Source of the DNA: Carettochelys insculpta
Lineage: Eukaryota; Chordata; Testudines; Carettochelyidae
Assembly: GCF_033958435.1 (NCBI RefSeq)
Contig: NC_134161.1
Coordinates: forward strand, 4,154,001 to 4,218,000
Direction: 5' to 3'
Length of the DNA: 64,000 nt
The number at the start of each line of letters is the position of its first letter. Positions within the stretch are counted from its first letter, which is position 1. The translations under genes and the position numbers were made by a program. The notes under the pieces were generated by a model, which did no database searches, was not told the DNA's origin, and worked only from the letters and a program-made list of their open reading frames with translations. Positions 60,190 to 64,000 of this stretch are shown in pieces.

Positions 60190-61741
60190 TGCTGAAAGCT
60201 TTATGTTCAGCCCAGACCTAATTCATCTGAGGGTTCTGAGGGAGTTGGTGTGTGTCGTTGACGAGCGCTTGGCCGTTATCTTTCAAAAGTCGTGGAGATA
60301 AGGAGAGGTCCTGGATGATTGGAAAAAGGCAAATGTAGTGCCCATCTTTAAAAAAGGGAAGAAGGATGATCCAGAAAACTATAGGCCAGTCAGTCTTACA
60401 TCAGTCCCTGGAAAAATCATGGAGGGGCTCCTCAAGGAAGTCATTTTGAGGCACTTGGAGGAGGGGAAAGTGATCAGGAATAATCTGCATGGATTCATGA
60501 AGGGCAAGTCATGCCTGACCAATCTGATGAGTTTCTACAATGCGATAACTGGCTCTGTGGGCAGGGGAAAATCAATGGATGTGATTTATCTTGACTTTAG
60601 CAAAGCTTTTGATACAGTCTCCCACAATATTCTTGTCAGCAAGTTAAAGGAATGTGGATTGGATAAATGGATGGTAAGATGGATAGAAAGCTGGCTAGAA
60701 GGTCGGGCCTACAGGGTAGTGATCAACGGCTCGATGTTGGGATGGCGGTCGGTTTCTAGTGGAGTGCCCCAAGGTTCGGTTCTGGGTCTTGTTCTGTTCA
60801 ACATATTTATCAATGACCTAGATGAGGGGTTGGATTGCACCCTGAGAAAGTTTGCAGACGACGCTAAGCTAGGGAGAGAGGTAAATATGCTGGAGGATAG
60901 GGACAGGGTCCAGACTGACTTAGACAAATTGGAAGACTGGGCTGCAAGAAATCTGATGAGGTTCAATAAGGACAAGTGCAGAGTCCTGCACTTGGTCTGG
61001 AAGAATCCCAAGCATTGTCACAGGCTGGAGTCCGACTGGCTCGGTAGTAGTTCGGCAGAAAAGGACCTGGGAGTTGTAGTGGACGAGAAGCTGGACATGA
61101 CTCAACAGTGTACCATTGTAGCCAAGAAGGCCAATGGCATATTAGGTTGCATCAAGAGAACCGTTGCCAGTAGGCACAAAGAAGTGAATGTTCCTCTTTA
61201 TTTGGCTTTGGTGAGGCCGCATCTGGAGCACTGTGTCCAGTTCTGGGCCCCCATTTATAGGAAGGACGTGGATACACTGGAGACGGTCCAGCGAAGGGCG
61301 ACCAAAATAATTAGGGGGCGGGAGCATATGACCTATGACGAAAGATTGAGGGAATTGGGACTGTTTAGTCTGCAGAAGAGAAGACTGAGGGGGGACTTGA
61401 TAACAGCCTTCAACTTACTGAAGGGAGGTTTCAGAGAGGCTGGAGAGAGGCTGTTCACAGTGGTGACGGATGGCAGAGCACGGAACAGTGGTCTCAAGCT
61501 GCGGTTGGAAAGGTCCAGGTTGAACTTTAGGAAGAACTCTTTTACTAGGAGGGTGGTGAAGCATTGGAATGGTCTACCGTGGGAAGTAGTGGAGTCTCCA
61601 TCCCCAGAGGTGTTTAAGTCTCATCTCAACAAAGCCCTGGCTGGGCTGAGCTGATGGGTTTGGTCCTGCTTAGGGCAGGGGGCTGGACTTGATGGCTTTT
61701 TAGGTCTCTTCCAGCTCTATTGTTCTATGATGATTCTATGA
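60190..61741 (+). mobile_element. Young 5'-truncated CR1 LINE
   Basis: Starts near TTTATGTTCAGCCCAGACCT within ORF2, runs through the whole reverse transcriptase and the C-terminal region, and ends in a short 3'UTR with GTTCTATGATGATTCTATGA, the typical CR1 terminal repeat. There is one in-frame stop (TAA 60,299-60,301) upstream of the long open frame. This is the best-preserved mobile element in the window. Confidence 0.95.
60338..61654 (+). CDS. CR1 ORF2 reverse transcriptase, C-terminal 438 codons open
   Basis: RNA-directed DNA polymerase part of a CR1 non-LTR retrotransposon. Blocks in order: NYRPVSLTSVPGKIME (about residue 15), YLDFSKAFDTVSHNIL (motif A Asp, about 85), SSGVPQGSVLGLVLFNIFI (motif B, about 140), KFADDAKLG (motif C catalytic Asp pair, about 172), then RFNKDKCRVLHL. 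The CR1-specific C-terminus RRLRGDLITAFNLLKGG and WNGLPWEVVESPSPEVFKS ends at TGA 61,652-61,654. The endonuclease domain is missing through 5' truncation, so the copy cannot move on its own. The ATG used is simply the first in the frame; the frame extends 12 codons upstream to a stop. Confidence 0.93.
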   Translation: MPIFKKGKKDDPENYRPVSLTSVPGKIMEGLLKEVILRHLEEGKVIRNNLHGFMKGKSCLTNLMSFYNAITGSVGRGKSMDVIYLDFSKAFDTVSHNILVSKLKECGLDKWMVRWIESWLEGRAYRVVINGSMLGWRSVSSGVPQGSVLGLVLFNIFINDLDEGLDCTLRKFADDAKLGREVNMLEDRDRVQTDLDKLEDWAARNLMRFNKDKCRVLHLVWKNPKHCHRLESDWLGSSSAEKDLGVVVDEKLDMTQQCTIVAKKANGILGCIKRTVASRHKEVNVPLYLALVRPHLEHCVQFWAPIYRKDVDTLETVQRRATKIIRGREHMTYDERLRELGLFSLQKRRLRGDLITAFNLLKGGFREAGERLFTVVTDGRARNSGLKLRLERSRLNFRKNSFTRRVVKHWNGLPWEVVESPSPEVFKSHLNKALAGLS

Positions 61742-64000
61742 CGGGCCAACCTGATCGGTGGGTTTCCGTGCAGTTTGCACAGCAGATGCTGTGAAAAACA
61801 AAGTTGAACAATTTCCAAACTGCAAAGCAGCAGTGTCGATGTGTGAGGTAACCGCGTGCAGTGTGGCATGTAATGATCAGTGAAATCGGCTATCTTTGTT
61901 AAAAACAAACTCACTTAACGAAGCCAAATGGCAAATAATCAACATGTACCAAACAAACAAACTCTTAACAGCAATTGGTCCCTTGCAGTTAATTCCCCGT
62001 AGACAAACAAAATTAGAAGAGCAAAACTATCCCTTGACTATTTCTGGGATCATTTGATCGGGTTTACATGCTATCTTAGGGGTCCTATTGCAGCTAGCTG
62101 AGGATTGTGGTTATTTCTGTATTTCATTTTTGAAGTACTGCTCATCTTCTCTCTGGGCCTTTATTATTTTTATGACAGCCACACCTACGTCATGGATTTG
62201 CCATCCTCCCCATTTCAATATCATGAGCTAGGCCTCAAAGATCCTAGGACTGAAATTCTCATTTTGTGTACCAAAAAAGTTTTTTTGTTGTTTTTGGTTC
62301 TTTTTTAAGGTTTCTTTTGCTTACGAAGAGGTGAAAAAAATTCTTAATCCTGAGGGACAGAAATGAATTTGAAAAGAAAGCAGGCCATCTTCCCCAAAAG
62401 AGGACTCCAGGAGATGGCACTCTGAGAAGCCTGAAATATCTTGAGACTCACCAGACTCATGAGCGTTGGCAGTTTATTCTGCAGGTGGTCCCCTATGCTC
62501 CGCTGCAACTGAAGTAAGAATGACTTATTAAAATAGAGACACAGATAAATAGCAATGGGAAAGGCTGTGAATTAATCAAGTGAAAGAATAGCTCCCTTTT
62601 CATTCTCTCTTGCATCTCTGATGTTGGTGAAGTTTTTCATTCCTGGGCCGTTCAGGTAAGAGAACTCCAAGGTGAGCATAAGAGAACTGGGCTTCTCTGT
62701 GGTGACGTAACTGAAAGGAGTAATCCAGGACCCTGAGGGGCCGTGAGGATAGTTATCACCAGGTTTGGGTTTTTTGTTTTGCTCTCGGACGCCACAGCAG
62801 TCAAGCTTTCCCTGAAGAAATTTCCTATTAATGGAACGGCTGGCAAAACAGATAGGCAGGAATTGGAGCCCTCGGCTGCGGCCCGGTGCAAATTGCATCA
62901 GATGGCAGCGTGGAGTCACTTAAACAAGATAAGAATTAGTGCGGCGCCCTGATGAACTCCCACTCGGCTGCCAGGCGTTGTGTCAGGGAAAGGGAGTGCA
63001 AAGCCAGGGCTAATTTGATTTCTCGGCTCAGTGAGAGGGCTACAAATCCCCTCCTGGGAAGTGCAGGCAGCTCGGAGCTATTTGCTGTTATTGAATCGGG
63101 ATAATAAAAAGCACGAGCAGTGTTGCTCTGGCTGAGCCAGGGACCAGGCCCCACGCTGCGGATATTGCCCAGGTGGTACGGCCAGCTGGGTATGAGGATG
63201 GGCACGTGCCTGGGTGCAGCTACTGGAAGATGGCTTCAAACAGGAATGAGGCAGCCTGGTGAGGGGAGGGTACATCTAGGAACCATCTGAGCTGGCAGTG
63301 AGGCAAGACTGGTCCCCTCGTTGCCAGCTTCTTCAGAAGCTGGGGACCACACATGCCATGGAGACGGGCTGCCTCCTGGCCCCATGAGGGCACGTTGGCT
63401 GGCAGGAGATGGTTGGTGTGTAGGGAATGCACTACTGACCCTGACACGCTGCTCTGGAGATGAGGGGAGGCTATCAACCTTGGCACCTTGCGCACTGAAT
63501 TCCTGCCACCCTCACGCCCGCCTTACTCCTGCACTCAGCGGGGCTGTCAGTGCAGTAAGCACTCCAAAGGGGCATAGAGCTCAGGCTCTTTCGCTGAAGC
63601 ATGAACAGATCCCAAAGCCACAAGGCTCATTGTGTCACCATTCATGGTGTGGAAATGAGAGCCAGCCATTGGAGGGGAGGGCAAAGCATGTCCCGGCCCC
63701 TGAGTCACTGGCCTTGCTGGAGCATTGATTGCAACATCAGGAATGGCTGAAATGGCCAAGAGCAAGGGCAGCATAGGGGCAAAGGCCAGCAAAGGGCCCT
63801 GACGGTCAGGGAGAAGGTGGCTTAAGGTCTGGGCATAGAGCGTGGGCATGGTGATGGGCCCGGCATGAGGGGAAGCTGAGCTAGAGCTGCGGTAGCAGCA
63901 TAATTAACTCTGAATTTTCTCCCTTGGGGGGTCCGTCTCTTCATTTTTCAAGAGATTTTCCTGTCGTTTCTATCAGCCTTTCTGTTATTGGATGTCTGAT
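61742..64000. other. Right-end flank, no gene recognised
   Basis: 2.3 kb of unassigned sequence. I looked for HTR3B exons on the minus strand (Cys loop, M1-M3, MA/M4), since HTR3B lies 5' of HTR3A in mammals, and found none. Frames of 100-135 codons near 63.3-63.8 kb resemble no family. Confidence 0.6.

Noticed and set aside
61742..64000. Expected position of HTR3B, which lies 5' of HTR3A in mammals
   Set aside because: No Cys-loop, M1-M3 or MA/M4 exon can be read on the minus strand. HTR3B, if present, lies beyond the window.
1..64000. CRISPR arrays, tRNA or rRNA genes, endogenous retroviruses
   Set aside because: No regularly spaced direct repeats, cloverleaf genes or gag/pol/env blocks were seen. 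The only reverse transcriptases are of CR1 type.

Overview
This is vertebrate nuclear DNA with small spliced exons, long introns, LINEs, SINEs and DNA-transposon remnants. It has no bacterial-style operons, CRISPR array or viral genome. CR1 is the main LINE (one copy retains the esterase domain of ORF1), MIR-type SINEs are still readable, and several short inverted-repeat elements look like families common in chelonian genomes. Together these suggest a sauropsid, most likely a turtle. That call is from memory of repeat families, not a search.

Two protein-coding genes are recognised. (1) Bases 1-23,290 (+) hold the 3' half of ZBTB16 (PLZF): intron (1-7406), three phase-1-linked exons encoding zinc fingers 4-9 and the C-terminus (7407-7577, 14749-14916, 16743-16972), then a probable 6.3-kb 3'UTR ending near the AATAAA at 23,265. 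The BTB domain and fingers 1-3 lie left of the window. (2) Bases 40,885-57,948 (-) hold a complete HTR3A, the 5-HT3A serotonin-gated cation channel. Nine coding exons join in frame to 1464 bp (487 aa), all with consensus splice sites.

The two genes converge tail to tail across about 17.6 kb of gene-free DNA that contains a 2.7-kb decayed CR1 and a 0.6-kb inverted-repeat element. In human the order is HTR3B-HTR3A-ZBTB16, all on one strand, so one of these blocks is inverted relative to human.

Right of HTR3A (58-64 kb) there is an old CR1 interrupted by a foldback element with an 11-bp target-site duplication. It is followed by a young 5'-truncated CR1 with an open 438-codon reverse-transcriptase frame. 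No HTR3B exon was recognised there.

This looks like an ordinary gene locus, and I see no new multi-gene system. The points most worth a second look are the convergent gene order, two receptor substitutions (ligand-pocket loop E and the ion-portal MA helix), and the nested repeat insertions.
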